Below the pieces are notes generated by a model that was not told where the DNA came from, made no database searches, and saw only the letters and a program-made list of their open reading frames with translations. Positions 1 to 12,100 of a stretch of DNA of 64,000 nucleotides are shown here, one piece after another; position 1 is the stretch's first letter; every line of letters starts with the position of its first letter. Source of the stretch: Beroe forskalii (taxonomy: Eukaryota > Ctenophora > Nuda > Beroida > Beroidae); NCBI GenBank assembly GCA_011033025.1, contig WFMF01000322.1, positions 141,489 through 205,488 on the forward strand, written 5' to 3'. The translations under genes were made by a program, and so were the position numbers.

Positions 1-620
1 CAGTAATAAACATGGTCTTTCTTTGGGGGCCCCAAAAAAAAAAAAGTCTGTATATTTCCGAGCCAAAAGGGTATCAAGATGGGCACCCAAAAGGGGTCAA
101 TACGACTTGGCCATGAAACGATGCCTTTATAAAGCACACGATTCTCGATCGAAGGGGAAAACCCAAACGGATGGAAAATGGAGCCCAACAAGCGATCAAA
201 TTCAGGGACAAAGTTTCTCAAGGTTTTTGAGTTCTAACTGTCTTTTTTTAGAAAAATTTAAATGCCCCTTTCCGGGAAACGACGCTCAGGGGCCCCTTTT
301 TGCAGGGTTTGGGGTGTAATCCCGGCCTTTTTGGGTTGGGGAAAATAAAAAATGGAAAGAAAAATTCCTTGGGGCCCCGATTTGTTTTTTTGTTACAGTA
401 AAAAAAAAGATTTTCGTCACCCAAAACCTTTAAAAAAAGTATTTTTTATTCCTTTTTAGTTTGGCATGAACCAACCAGGTTAAAATAAACTTTTATCTAT
501 TAAAAATAGAGGTTTTTAAGCCATAGGGCCCCTATTTTTTGGGAAAAAAAAACAAAAAAAAATTTCAGTAGCCAACCAACCTTATAAAACATTTTTTTTT
601 TTTTCCCCACCTAAAGGGTT
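1..620. repeat. degraded direct copy of the 2,655-3,300 repeat; low sequence quality
   Basis: This stretch follows 2,655-3,300 in the same orientation, with recognisable anchors such as AGTTCTAACTGTC (near 229 and 2,942) and GGCATGAACCAACCAGG (near 463 and 3,238). It differs by many small indels, mostly in homopolymers: long A, T, G and C runs replace mixed sequence. That pattern is typical of an unpolished long-read consensus, although genuine old divergence is possible. No coding region is credible here. Confidence 0.6.
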
Positions 621-1251
621 AAAGGCCACCTGTTAGCAAATGCTTTACAGCCTCAGATCATGGTAATCGGGATGAAGCTTATCAAGGCATCTGATCTTCA
701 TGGCAACAAGTCGATATTGACCACACCCTATTTTAAGGTCACGCGCAGTCTTGATATTTCATAACTTGGCTCAGGAAGGTCATACGACGTAGAGACTTTG
801 TTTTGGGCACCAACGAAGCTCAAAGACCATGTTTGTATACTACTGGTTCCTTAGCATATGCTTTAAATTGCTCAGGAAGAGAGTTATGGGTGAAAAAAAT
901 GATTTTTTGGATGCAAATGAATTGTAATAGCCATGTTTATACAGTACAGCATGTTAATAAACATTTTTCAGCAAGAGAGTTATGGGCGAAAAACTGATGT
1001 TTCTGGGCATCCACAGGGCAAAGCGGAGGCGATTATTATATCTTAGCCCAGGAAGATCGTAGAGACTTTGCTTTGGGCGCAAACGGAGTGCAATTGTCAT
1101 AATATTGTTAAATATGTACAACAAGCATATGCCCTAAAATGGTCAGGAAGGGAGGGAGTTATGGGCGAAAAACTGATTTTTGGGCACCAGTGATGCATAG
1201 CACCTACCCATTGTACGCATTGTCTGCTTCCAATGGGAACCTAAGTCCCAA

Positions 1252-1551
1252 TTAGACCACCTGCTGTAGGCAGCCCGTGGTCCAATCTATTATTGAGTTT
1301 GAGTTCGGTGTAGTGTAGCCTGGAACTGGAGTTAGATCAGGAATGTTTCTCAAGAGGCTTCCAAGTTGAGGATGATCACAAGGCAAGAGGTGGGATGTCA
1401 GTCTTGATTTGAATGCCTCAAAGGATAGAGGACTTAATTGTCTTTTGGAACAACATTCCACAAACTCTGACCAGAAACGGCAAATGAGTGATTGTTGCCT
1501 TCGTGGAGACTTCGTATTGGTCTTTAAGACTATAAGAAGCCAGATAGCCAT
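1252..1551 (-). pseudogene. inverted copy of the LINE ORF2 tail remnant
   Basis: The minus strand reads an open 99-codon stretch with the pattern FW-x(8)-KRQLSPLSFEAFKSRLTSHLL, the degenerate C-terminal signature of LINE reverse-transcriptase proteins (normally LWN.LP..I....S...FK..L...L). It is the left-arm copy of 1,970-2,240. There is no start, catalytic domain or upstream coding sequence, so it is not a functional gene. Confidence 0.5.
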
Positions 1552-1639
1552 GCTTATACTTTTACATACGAATTTCTAACAATTTCTATATAAACATGGC
1601 CATTGTTCTTCTTTTTAGACCAAATTAAAGTTTTACTTG

Positions 1640-2240
1640 CTGTACATCATTAGATGTCCTATATACTGGGAAGTGTGAATCTAAGCCATCAAGGAACTGG
1701 AATCTACCTAACATGCTTTTACATGCAACATCATTTGATATCCTTCAAGGAAAGATTGAAGAGGCTTGGTGTGATGTCCCTCCAGAGGTGTAAAGAGCGG
1801 TATGTGATAATGGGCAATGCACATGTGAAAGATCTGGCAGTGTGCTGAAAGAAACGACCTAGGATTCTTCTTCTATGATACCCTTGACTTGGATTTTGGA
1901 AGCTGCTGTTTTACCCCCATGAATAAAAGGCAGAAACCCTCACGAAATCGATGTATGATCACTCATTTGCCGTCCTAGGTCTGAGATTGTGGAATGCTGT
2001 TCCAAAAGACAATTAAGTCCTCCATCCTAGGAAGCATTCAAATCAAGACTGACATCCTACCTCTTGCCTTGATCATCCTAAAATTGAAGCCTCTTAAAAA
2101 ACATCCCTGATCCACCCCCAGTTCCAGGTAACACTACACCGAACTCATACTCATTACTGGATTGGACCACGGGCTGCCTGCAGCAGGTAGTCTAATTGGG
2201 ACTTGGGTCCCCGTTGGAAGCGGTCATGGGGTACAATAGG
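1640..2240 (+). pseudogene. 3' remnant of a non-LTR retrotransposon (LINE) ORF2
   Basis: Two short broken reading frames look like the C-terminal tail of LINE ORF2 proteins. At 1,747-1,800 the frame reads like the usual KERLKRLGVMSLQRCKERYV segment, and near 1,985 another frame gives the RLWNAVPK motif that normally follows. Frameshifts and stops separate them, so this is a relic. The right half is repeated inverted in the left arm (see 1,252-1,551). The LINE relic lies inside the foldback, so it was either captured by it or struck by the inversion. Confidence 0.55.
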
Positions 2241-3329
2241 TAGATGCTACGCCAAAAAATCAGTTTTTTTGCTCATAACTCCCTTCCTGATAATATGAGG
2301 GCATATCTTTAGCATGTTGTAATAAACATGACCATTGCACTCCGTTTGCGCACAAAGCAAAGGTACAATAATCGCCTCCGCTTTGCCCTGTGAATGCCCA
2401 GAAAAATCAGTTTTTCGCCCATAACTCTCTTGCTGAAAAATGTTTATTAACATGCTGTACTGTATAAACAATAAACATGACTATTACAATTCATTTGCAT
2501 CCAAAACGAATTCCTAATGACTTTCCTGGGCCAAGATACAAAAATTGACTCTGCTATGTTCAGTTGATGCCCAAAAAATCATTTTTTCGCCCATAACTCT
2601 CTTCCTGAGCATTTTAAAGCATGGATGCTAAGGAACCAGTAGTATACAAACATGGTCTTTGAGCTTCGTTGGTGCCCAAAAAACCAAAACAAAGTCTCTA
2701 CGTCGTATGACCTTCCTGAGCCAAGTTATGAAATATCAAGACTGCGCGTGACCTTAAAATAGGGTGTGGTCAATATCGACTTGTTGCCATGAAGATCAGA
2801 TGCCTTGATAAAGCTACATCGATTCTACATGATCTGAAGGGCTAGTAAACATTGCTAACGGATGGACCTTATACTAGAGTAGCCCAGACTAAGTCAGTAT
2901 GCAACATTCGAGTGGACAAAGTTGCTCAACGGTTTTTGGTAGTTCTAACTGTCCTTTATCAGAAAAATTAACTGCCCTTCCGTGAATCGACGTCATGGGG
3001 GGTGCTAGGGCCACGCCCATTTTTCGCACGGTTAAGTGGCTGTAACTCCGGTTCCTTTTGGAGTTGGGAGCAAATGTACCACCTTAAAATGACCGCAATG
3101 GGCACATTATGGCAGGCGGATGATGGTTCTGAAGCCCTCAGACCTTCCGTTTTCGAGTTACAGTCAAAAAACTGATTTTTCGTCACCCGCGAACCAACGC
3201 ACGGTAAAAATCGTATTTTTCATTCCTTTTGGAGTTTGGCATGAACCAACCAGGTTAAAATAACCACTTTCATCTAATTATAGGGGATATATGATGGTTT
3301 TGGCATGTAGCCAAATATATAGCAGTAAT

Positions 3330-4010
3330 TGCAGTATTCACTATTTTATCGTGCGCGCAAATAGATTCAACGCCTGTTATCCTGTTTGTTTAAATGTTTA
3401 CTTTTGAGTTTTGTGCCACGTTTCATGTTCAAATTAAGCATTTGCATTGAGCATTATCTGATTATCCAGCCTTTCTGGTTTCCATTGATTTGAGCGAACA
3501 CATTATTTTCTGTCCTTGCCTCGCAACATTTCTGCAGTTTTGAGAATTATGTTCCTCAGATATAAAATTCAAAGCTGACTTCGCTTCATTTTTTGCCATA
3601 TTTTAGAAAAATACGCATTCACCAACCTTAGCGCATAGTGGTACTGTTCACTGTTGGAGCAATTGCGCGTGGCGAAGCCAATTCCAATAGTGGTATAAAT
3701 ATTCACCATCTTAAATCTGCAGATATTTCGCAATGAAATTCCACGTACAAAATTACATTGCCCCCCCTCCCCCCCTCCCCCCATATGGGCACAGCAGATC
3801 AATCATCGTACAAAGCTTTCGATTAAATTTCCGAAGGAAACAGTTGGAACTTTAGGAATTAAATGCAGTTAGAATAAATGCTTTAGAGTAAAAATTAAAA
3901 TCAGCTTATGATCTTATACCCACAGGTTCATTTGACACTGCCCAATCAGTACACGAGTTGACCGAATACTCTTGCACTGATTGGTCAATGTCATGACGAC
4001 TTCGGGATCC
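3330..4010. other. non-coding intergenic stretch
   Basis: I see no exon, RNA gene or mobile-element end here. The only local oddity is a C-rich tract with two T interruptions at about 3,760-3,782. Confidence 0.5.
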
Positions 4011-4013
4011 ATC

Positions 4014-4768
4014 CGGTAACCTTACCACTGGTAAGCGTACCACTGGTAAGCGTACCACTGGTTAGCTTACCGGTGGTACGCTTACCACTGGTTAGCTTAC
4101 CGGTGGTACGCTTACCACTGGTAAGCGTACCCTGGCTTACCGGTGGTAAACTTACCGCCGGTAAACACCCACCGGTAAGTTTATCTGCGAGTAGCTTACC
4201 ACTGGTAAGCTTACCACCGGTAAGCTTACCACTGGTAAGCTTACCAGTGGTAAGCTTACCAACGGTAAGCTTACCACCGGTAAGTTAATCACAGGTAAGC
4301 TTACCACCGGTAAGTTTATCACAGGTAAGCTTACCCGCAAAGCACCGTGGTAAAGCGTACCAGTGGGTGCTTACCGATGTGGTGCACACTTACAAGTGGT
4401 GCGCTTACCAGTGGTAAAACTTACCGGTGGTGCGCTTACCGGTGGTAAGCACCCAGTGGTTACGCCATGGTGGTAAGCTTACCGGTGGTACCGGTGTATG
4501 GCAATCAATACCGGTGGTATGGCATGCCGATTGGTGGCAAGCTTACCGGTGGTAAGCTTACCGGTGGTAAGCTTACCGGTGGTAAGCTTACCAGTGGTAA
4601 GCTTACCGGTGGTAAGCTTACCGGTGGTAAGCTTACCGGTGGTAAGCTTACCGGTGGTAAGCTTACCAGTGGTAAGCTTACCGGTGGTAAGCTTACCGGT
4701 GGTATGGTAAGCTTACCACTGGTTAGCTTACCACCGGTAAGCGTACCACCGGTAAGCTTACCACCAAT
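4014..4768. repeat. 15-bp satellite array of nested palindromes
   Basis: The array is built from GGTAAGCTTACCGGT and close variants. GGTAAGCTTACC is a perfect 12-bp palindrome centred on a HindIII site, and the junction ACCGGT is a 6-bp palindrome (AgeI). About 45-50 units are present; the purest run is 4,541-4,702. Variants with CGT, ACTGG or CACCGG sit at both edges, so the array as a whole is also roughly symmetric. Long open frames on both strands here come from the period being a multiple of three and are not genes. Confidence 0.9.
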
Positions 4769-4779
4769 AGGAAGCAGAA

Positions 4780-6432
4780 TTATCCAAATTAATCCAACTC
4801 AAGGAATATTAAAACTTCCTACATGCAGCAGATGCCATGATGTCCATATGAAAGCAGCTGCATATGATACACACATTTAACATGTCTGCTTGTCAATGTA
4901 AGAATGTACACACAATGTTACCTGCTTACTAGATACTAAGTGAAGCTGCACTGCTGTTTATATGCTTCATTCGACCTGTATTTCCTCCTTACGTGGCTTA
5001 TACGTCCTAAGCTACCTTGCTTTCTGCATATTTTGGTTTGTAGGTACCTACTTTCTTACCTACAGACTAACAGGAACATAACGCCTTGAAACTATTTTTC
5101 GAGAATCTGTTTCTGTATATCATTCGTAGATCTAGAAGTTAAGAAGTTAGAACGAAAGTGGTAAAATACCTGTCATTTAGATCTGTCAATATATTATGGT
5201 GTTTTTTGATTTTATTGTTTCCTGGGCCCTGGCTTTTTGTTTTGAATTCGATACTCATTAAACCAGAGCTATGGCGATGCCAAATAAAGATGTTTCCTCA
5301 ATTAGTGGTAATTGGTAAATTATGGCTGTAATTAATTAGGTAGATATTTATTAACTGTAATTAATTAGGTAGGTACTAGGTATTCATTAACTGTAATTAA
5401 TTGGGTAGGTATTCATTAACAGTTATTAATTTAGGAAGGGTCTCAAGATAAATAGGGTTATTGATTAGGTAAATTATGATTGTGTCCATTGAATGATTAA
5501 TTATTTTGCTAAATTGAAAAAATCGATTGGGGAGGGAAAAATAACTGAAAATCAAGTTTGCATGGTGTGGGAAGAGAATTACGCCGCACACCCAAAAGAC
5601 GCGCAAAGTGAAGCTAGATTGCTAGAACTGCCCCTGCTACTCATAAAGTGATTGAATTGCTCTGTTGATGATATTCTCTAGCAATTAACTGCGTTTAAAG
5701 GAATAATATAAAGGTTATTCATAGCGGAATGTAAAGTATTCTATAGTCTACGACAGTACGAATATAGGTATCTGAGCTGACAGATCCATGAAAATTGCTG
5801 CAATGAGGCGCACACAACTACAACATATCACTCGCAGCCTTAACTCACCATTCTAAAACATGATAATGATATTATCACTGGACTCACTATTATCACTAGA
5901 CTCACAAGTGAGACTAACGAGCAAATGCTAACAATCTGTTATTAACTCGATAAGTTGATAATTTCCGAACTTATAGCAGTTAACAGCTGTCACAATCTAC
6001 TATCAACACAGTTTATGTACACCTTCCTAATAGTACCTAATAGCTACCCAGCTAATACCTACAGTTCATATCAACACAGGTTACATCTGGCTTATAGGTA
6101 CCTACCGCTATCATCATGAAGTTTGTGTGTGTCTTCTATCAATTTGTTTTTCGCGTAAGACGTAAGGTACTACCTGCAACGCATTAAATGTATTCCGTGT
6201 AATATGGCCATACTGACCATATTTGATATGTTTATGGTAAAGTGCATAATATTTATAGCGTGTACCAACCTAGTGAAAACTGTACATATAGCGTGTACCT
6301 ACCTTGTGCATATCGTATAGAGCCAAAATAGAGATATAGGTACCTACAGCAGGCCCGTAACTAGGGGGTAAGCCGCGGGGGCTGCAGCCACCCCTCGGAA
6401 AAATGGGAACTTCTCAAAATTTTGCTCTTATT
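4780..6432. other. AT-rich intergenic stretch with a short tandem repeat
   Basis: No gene is supported. At about 5,320-5,430 three imperfect copies of a roughly 45-bp unit (core TAATTAATTAGGTAGGTA...TATTCATTAACTG) lie in tandem. At 6,352-6,415 a GC-richer segment (CAGGCCCGTAACTAGGGGG) looks like the start of a DNA-transposon remnant, but I could not find a matching inverted end. Confidence 0.5.
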
Positions 6433-6440
6433 TTAAATTT

Positions 6441-9109
6441 GGCAAATGACCACATTGCAAAATCGCCGACTCGGCGCCGATCGGCGCCCGTCCGGCGCTG
6501 ATCGGCGCTGGTCGGCGCCGATCAGCGCCGGCTAGGCGCCGATCGGTGGTACCGCCGATCGGCGCTGATCGGCGCCGATCGGCGCCGATGGGAAATCGGC
6601 ATCTTTTCATCGGCGGTCGTAGGCGCTGATCGGCGCCGATCAGCGCCGATCGGCGCCGATCAGCGCCGGCCAGCCCCCGATCTGCCCCCGATCGGCGCCG
6701 ATCAGCGCCGATAAAAACACCTGTATAAGGGAAGCTGTCTGGTGCATTTTATTCCAGATTTCCCCGTGATTTTCCCATCGGCGCCGATCGGCGCTGATCG
6801 GCGCCGATCGGCGCCGATGGGGAGTTTTTTAAAAATTTCAACCTTGGACAACAAAATGAGATATCCGCGGATTTTTTATCGCATTTGACCGACTCTAACG
6901 ATCAGGATTATGTTATGGTTTGTAATTATATATGTTTTATATGCTTGGACGTCACTGTCATACTCATAGTGATAGATAATGAAGGCTCCCGTTTACATGG
7001 GAGGCCGACCTTATTAACTTAAAATGTAAGAATACCTGATGATGATATTAATACGTCGATGATTTCAAATAAAAAGACATACAATGGACGCAGAACGGAA
7101 ACACTGTAGTGATGAATGATTTTTGCACGTGTTGCTTTGCACGTGTAACCATAGTAACGGCGGGTAGTACAAGTAATAGTATTGTTTAGATGGAGCCGAT
7201 TTTAGCGTTCGCACTTTTACAGAAAAAACTTTAGGTTAGATGGACTTTTAAACAAGCGCTATCCCCGGGCACCTCTCGGACTCCGGCGGACTTCAGCGGT
7301 CTCCGCCAAAATTTTTGGTATCTGTCCCATATAACTCCGGCCGAGTGACGCCACAGATCAACACCTCAATCTTTATGAGTTTATGTATCCTAAACCTTAT
7401 TTTTGCCCTAACCATAACCATAACCTCAATCCTGGCCCTAAACCTAACAAATGCTGACCCTAATCCTGATCCTTTAGCCCCAACACTTTTTGGGTTAGGG
7501 TAAATTTGGGCTAGGGTTTGTGTTTGGGTTTGGGTTTGGGTGAGGGTGAGGGTTTGGGTTCCGGTTAGGGGTTGAGTTTGGGTCAGGGTTTTGGTTAGGG
7601 TTTGGGTTCGGGTTTGGGTTTGGGTTAGTTTTTGGGTAGGGGTTTGGTTTGGGTTTAGTTTGGGTTGGATTTGGGTTAGAGTTTGGGTTAGGGTTTGGTT
7701 TAGGATTTGGTTTAGGGTTTGGGTTTGGGTGATTGGATGACGGTTTGGGAGTTTGGGTTACGGTTTCCAGGGGCTGAGTTAACCCTTATCAAACCCTAAC
7801 CCAAAATCTATCCCGAACCCCAACCCAAACCTTAACCCAAACACTAACCAAAAACCCAAACCCTAACCCAAACCCCAAGCCCAAACCCGAACAAACCCTA
7901 ACCAAAACCCTATAACCCGACTCAACCCCTAACCGGAACCCTAACCAAAACCCAAACCCAAACCCAAGCCCAAACCCAAACCCAAACCCAAACCCAAACC
8001 CTAACCCAAACCCTAGCCCAAACCCTAACCCTAACCCAAAAAAAGTGTTGGGGCTAAAGGATCAGGATTAGTGTCAGCATTTGTTAGGTTTAGGGCCAGG
8101 ATTGAGGTTATGGTTATGGTTAGGGCAAAAATAAGGTTTAGGATACAAACTCATAAAGATCGAGGTGTTGATCTGTGGCGTCACTCGGCCGGAGTTATAT
8201 GGGACAGATACCAAAATTTTGGCGGAGACCGCTGAAGTCCGCCGAAGTCCGTGCGGTGTCCGAGAGGTGCCCGGGGATAGCGCTTGTTTTAAAAGTCCAT
8301 CCAACCAAAAGTTTTTTCTGTAAAAGTGCGAACGCTAAAATCGGCTCCATCTAAACAATACTATTACTTGTACTACCCGCCGTTACTATGGTTACACGTG
8401 CAAAGCAACACGTGCAAAAATCATTCATCACTACAGTGTTTCCGTTCTGCGTCCATTGTATGTCTTTTTATTTGAAATCATCGACGTATTAATATCATCA
8501 TCAGGTATTCTTACATTTTAAGTTAATAAGGTCGGCCTCCCATGTAAACGGGAGCCTTCATTATCTATCACTATGAGTATGACAGTGACGTCCAAGCATA
8601 TAAAACATATATAATTACAAACCATAACATAATCCTGATCGTTAGAGTCGGTCAAATGCGATAAAAAATCCGCGGATATCTCATTTTGTTGTCCAAGGTT
8701 GAAATTTTTAAAAAACTCCCCATCGGCGCCGATCGGCGCCGATCAGCGCCGATCGGCGCCGATGGGAAAATCACGGGGAAATCTGGAATAAAATGCACCA
8801 GACAGCTTCCCTTATACAGGTGTTTTTATCGGCGCTGATCGGCGCCGATCGGGGGCAGATCGGGGGCTGGCCGGCGCTGATCGGCGCCGATCGGCGCTGA
8901 TCGGCGCCGATCAGCGCCTACGACCGCCGATGAAAAGATGCCGATTTCCCATCGGCGCCGATCGGCGCCGATCAGCGCCGATCGGCGGTACCACCGATCG
9001 GCGCCTAGCCGGCGCTGATCGGCGCCGACCAGCGCCGATCAGCGCTGATCGGCGCCGGACGGGCGCCGATCGGCGCCGAGTCGGCGATTTTGCAATGTGG
9101 TCATTTGCC
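6441..9109. mobile_element. 2.67 kb foldback DNA element with 8-bp target-site duplication
   Basis: The element is an almost perfect palindrome centred near 7,780. Its ends are GGCAAATGACCAC at 6,441 and the exact complement GTGGTCATTTGCC ending at 9,109. It is flanked by the 8-bp direct repeat TTAAATTT (6,433-6,440 and 9,110-9,117). In each arm, from outside in: an array of GGCGCCGATC-type palindromic units; a unique segment of about 480 bp; a short CGG/GGACT-rich patch; the motif TGTCCCATATAACTC; and telomere-like TTTGGG/TTAGGG repeats. It has no transposase, so it is non-autonomous. The long near-identical arms imply recent formation or gene conversion. An 8-bp duplication fits hAT-like or foldback transposition, but the ends do not settle the superfamily. 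Confidence 0.9.
7490..8040. repeat. head-to-head telomere-like repeats at the palindrome centre
   Basis: From 7,490 to about 7,785 the plus strand carries degenerate TTTGGG/TTAGGG hexamers. From about 7,785 to 8,040 it carries the complement, CCCAAA/CCCTAA. The switch lies at the symmetry centre of the foldback element, so this is interstitial sequence belonging to the element and not a chromosome end. Confidence 0.85.
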
Positions 9110-9117
9110 TTAAATTT

Positions 9118-12100
9118 AACGGATATCGTAATATTCGTGTTAGGATGATATTTTTGTGTGCAATAGAATGCGTGAATGATAAACTTGATATATTTCGACC
9201 CCAAAAACAGTCCGGAAAACCCAATTTTCCAAAAAAAAATCCGAGGGCTGTGCCCAAACCCCTGCCAAAGCTTGCTCAATCATCAAAAGAGAGGCCGGAC
9301 CCGAGGGTCCGCAAGAGGATAGTCCCGGAGTGGGACTGTGCCTGCCTCTAGTCGCCGAGGCGACGGGGGGTGAGGGTGAAAGGTGATGGTGGTGGTGGAG
9401 GGTAAAATGAGGGTGTGGCTAGCGAGGGGAGAATACCTTTACCAATACAATACCAGATACTTCAGAGCTATCGGAGAGATGAGTAGATGCTATGTCACCC
9501 CTGTATTGTCCGCCTCCTCCTCTGTTCGTTGTAGTCTTTTGGTTTGGAGTGTGTAACTGATCAGTGCGTCCATACTGTTGTTGTCCATGATGTCGTTAAT
9601 GGAGTCATAGTATGTCCAGCTTGCTCAATGTGAAGGGCCCTACCCAGATTAAAGTCCTGGCAACCGCGAGCCTGAGGTCTAGAGTTAAGAGTATGTACAG
9701 TCTGCACGCTAAACAGTAAACATACCTATAAATAATACCTATGTACACGCGTTGTAATTGTATAATGTATACAGTGTATACTATACAGTGTATCTTGTAC
9801 TTCCCTCATTAGTCTAATTTCATGTTGATTGGCGCAAACTACGCTCTTATATACTCTAATTGTACACGACTATCAGTTGTAGGTATATGGCTTCCTTTGT
9901 AGTTTTGTACTGCGTTAGGTATAAGTTTAGCACGGAGTACAATGTGAATATATGCTCCTGGAGAATAAATATATCTCAGCTCGTGTGTTCTATTCTTGTG
10001 TTGTGAAACTTGGCAATTGGCAGTTTTAAGGTGGTCAATAGGAGAATTGCGTAATTCTCAGAGTTTGATAAGGTGGCCATATTGATGTATGATGAATTCA
10101 GAGGCCTATTTCTACTGTGTGATCTTTATATACCAGGGTTGAACCCCACAGTACACACTTCAATGTATCTTATGTAGTACTAATTGATTTGACTATTTAA
10201 TAGTAGTAATGTGTAGTTGAATATGTGTTATTAGTTTGTTTCATTCACATTATTCTGCTGTAACTTGATATTAGTTTGATTAAAATTACACTATTATTTC
10301 CAAATTAGTTTATTCCTTGTATTGTTATTGGTGTTTATCAGATTTGATATCAGATTATAACACCAAATTATGTGTTCATAGCATCTAATTATCTCCCTAT
10401 AGACCAGATTTATCATTGTAGAAATGTTATGTATAAGTTGTACCTATCTGTTATTGAGTTACCTCTATTGAATTTATTCATAAGTCTGTGTACACTGTAG
10501 GTACAGCTGAATCGTAAAGTGACAGGCTACCTCTTACTCTAGTACTCTCTTGTTCCTCTGCAGAATTTACCCTTTACTGCATGTTCTTTGTACAGCTTCG
10601 TGCTGAGTGATCGGGCAAAGCCACACCCACCCTCGGGCTAAGGGTGTGTGTCGAGGCTGTACGGTGTGGGTAAGGGCTCGTCTGAGTTAGGGTTAGGGTT
10701 TGGGTAATAGGTCCTGGGTTAGAACTAGGCTGGACTATTGGCAGTCAGTCTACTTTCTACCTTCAATCTACTTTCTACGTTGTTACCTACTTGAACATTT
10801 ACTATAATTGATAATTGGAGACTTTATCGTAATCAATTTTTGAACAATTCGAAGCTGTACGCCTTTCCCTTTGGAAAGAAAAGCTTAAAATTTGTGTCCT
10901 TTGAATCGATATACACAGTTGTAGCACATGAAACATTCAACGTACCAACATCAATTCTCTTTATGGTAAAATCGACCTTTCAGTGCTTTGTATGCCTTTT
11001 ATAAGTCAGTAAAGCTTTACAAGCCAATACACCGGTTTCTATTAGTAGCACACATTTTATTTTAAGTTATCAATCTATCAGATGTTCACCTTGCTGTGGT
11101 CATTTCTTTCAGCTTGATATACATGTTCAGTGTTCACTCAGCTGGAGTAATAATATAACTCATATTTCTCTTCCCGAGCCTCATAGAACCTTAACTCTGT
11201 CACAAAGTGCAGCATTGTCTATTTCACAGTAGAGACTGGTTTGTATTTATCATTATGTTTGATTCGGACTTTAACCTTTGGGTTTGCTTAGTACGTGATC
11301 CAGTGATCCATTGGTTGCATAAGATAGATTTTGTGTAAATACCCATGGAGATACCACTAGCCTTGAAAATACTGCCATCAACCGCTTCTTCGTATGGGCG
11401 TGGCTGCGTCAACCTTGACAAGACTTAGTGGCTTACTTTTCATAATTTTCAAGAAATAAATATTAATACTGATTCAACAGAATATGAGACACTCCACAGA
11501 TGCATAAAAAGATAAACTTTTAGAGAAGAGTCACGTTTGTGGATAATGGTGGGCGCTAAAAATAAAAGTATTCATATGGGTTTAAGTAGGGATAAGGTTC
11601 GGAAACATGAGCAAATCTTCAGCCACGCCTTATTCAAACATTCAAACATATTCATGCATATTCAAACCCCAAACCAGTGCTACTGTTGCATACATATAAT
11701 AGTAAGTATTAAAGATTAAAGATTAGTAAAAACCTTATTGCTGTTACAGTCCTAATTCTTTAATTATTGTGAAAGTGATAATTGGATGGTTTCCAACTTT
11801 TTCAATTCAAATACTGCATAATTATTCCTGCACTTGCTCTTCATGACGCGACTCATGAGCAAGGAAGGACTGCAGGATCTCCTGACTCCTAATATATACC
11901 TACTCTAATAAACAAATGAATTCTTATCAGTGAAAATACTGTGAGAGTGAAATGAATCTGAGCAAATGATGACGTCTGTGGAGCCTGTGAAATTTCATAA
12001 CAATAAGCTGGCAGTTATTTTGGTGGTAATTTAAACTTTTAAAGACCTGAGCAGTTACAGGGAGTTATGGTGGTTACACTTTTACAGGGAGGTATGGTGG

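Larger units (their letters stand above)
620..2870. repeat. inverted-repeat (foldback) element with arms of about 900 bp
   Basis: The segment from about 620 to 1,530 is the reverse complement of about 1,970 to 2,870, read as matching blocks throughout. One example is the block containing GGTCATACGACGTAGAGAC on the left and its complement near 2,690. The spacer is about 440 bp. The arms carry internal repeats spaced roughly 100-170 bp apart, each with a GCCCAAAAAATCA...CGCCCATAACTC core. Because 1-620 is a direct copy of the outer right arm, the region holds three alternating copies (plus, minus, plus). I found no clear target-site duplication. Confidence 0.8.

Noticed and set aside
4152-4880. 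Open frames rich in GGKLT and SLPVV on both strands
   Set aside because: They are translations of the 15-bp palindromic satellite; the period is a multiple of three, so no stops arise.
6351-6432. hAT-like terminus CAGGCCCGTAACTAGG
   Set aside because: No matching inverted end was found within reach, so an element cannot be defined.
7490-8040. Chromosome end or telomere
   Set aside because: The hexamers reverse orientation at the centre of a palindrome with target duplications and have unique DNA on both sides.
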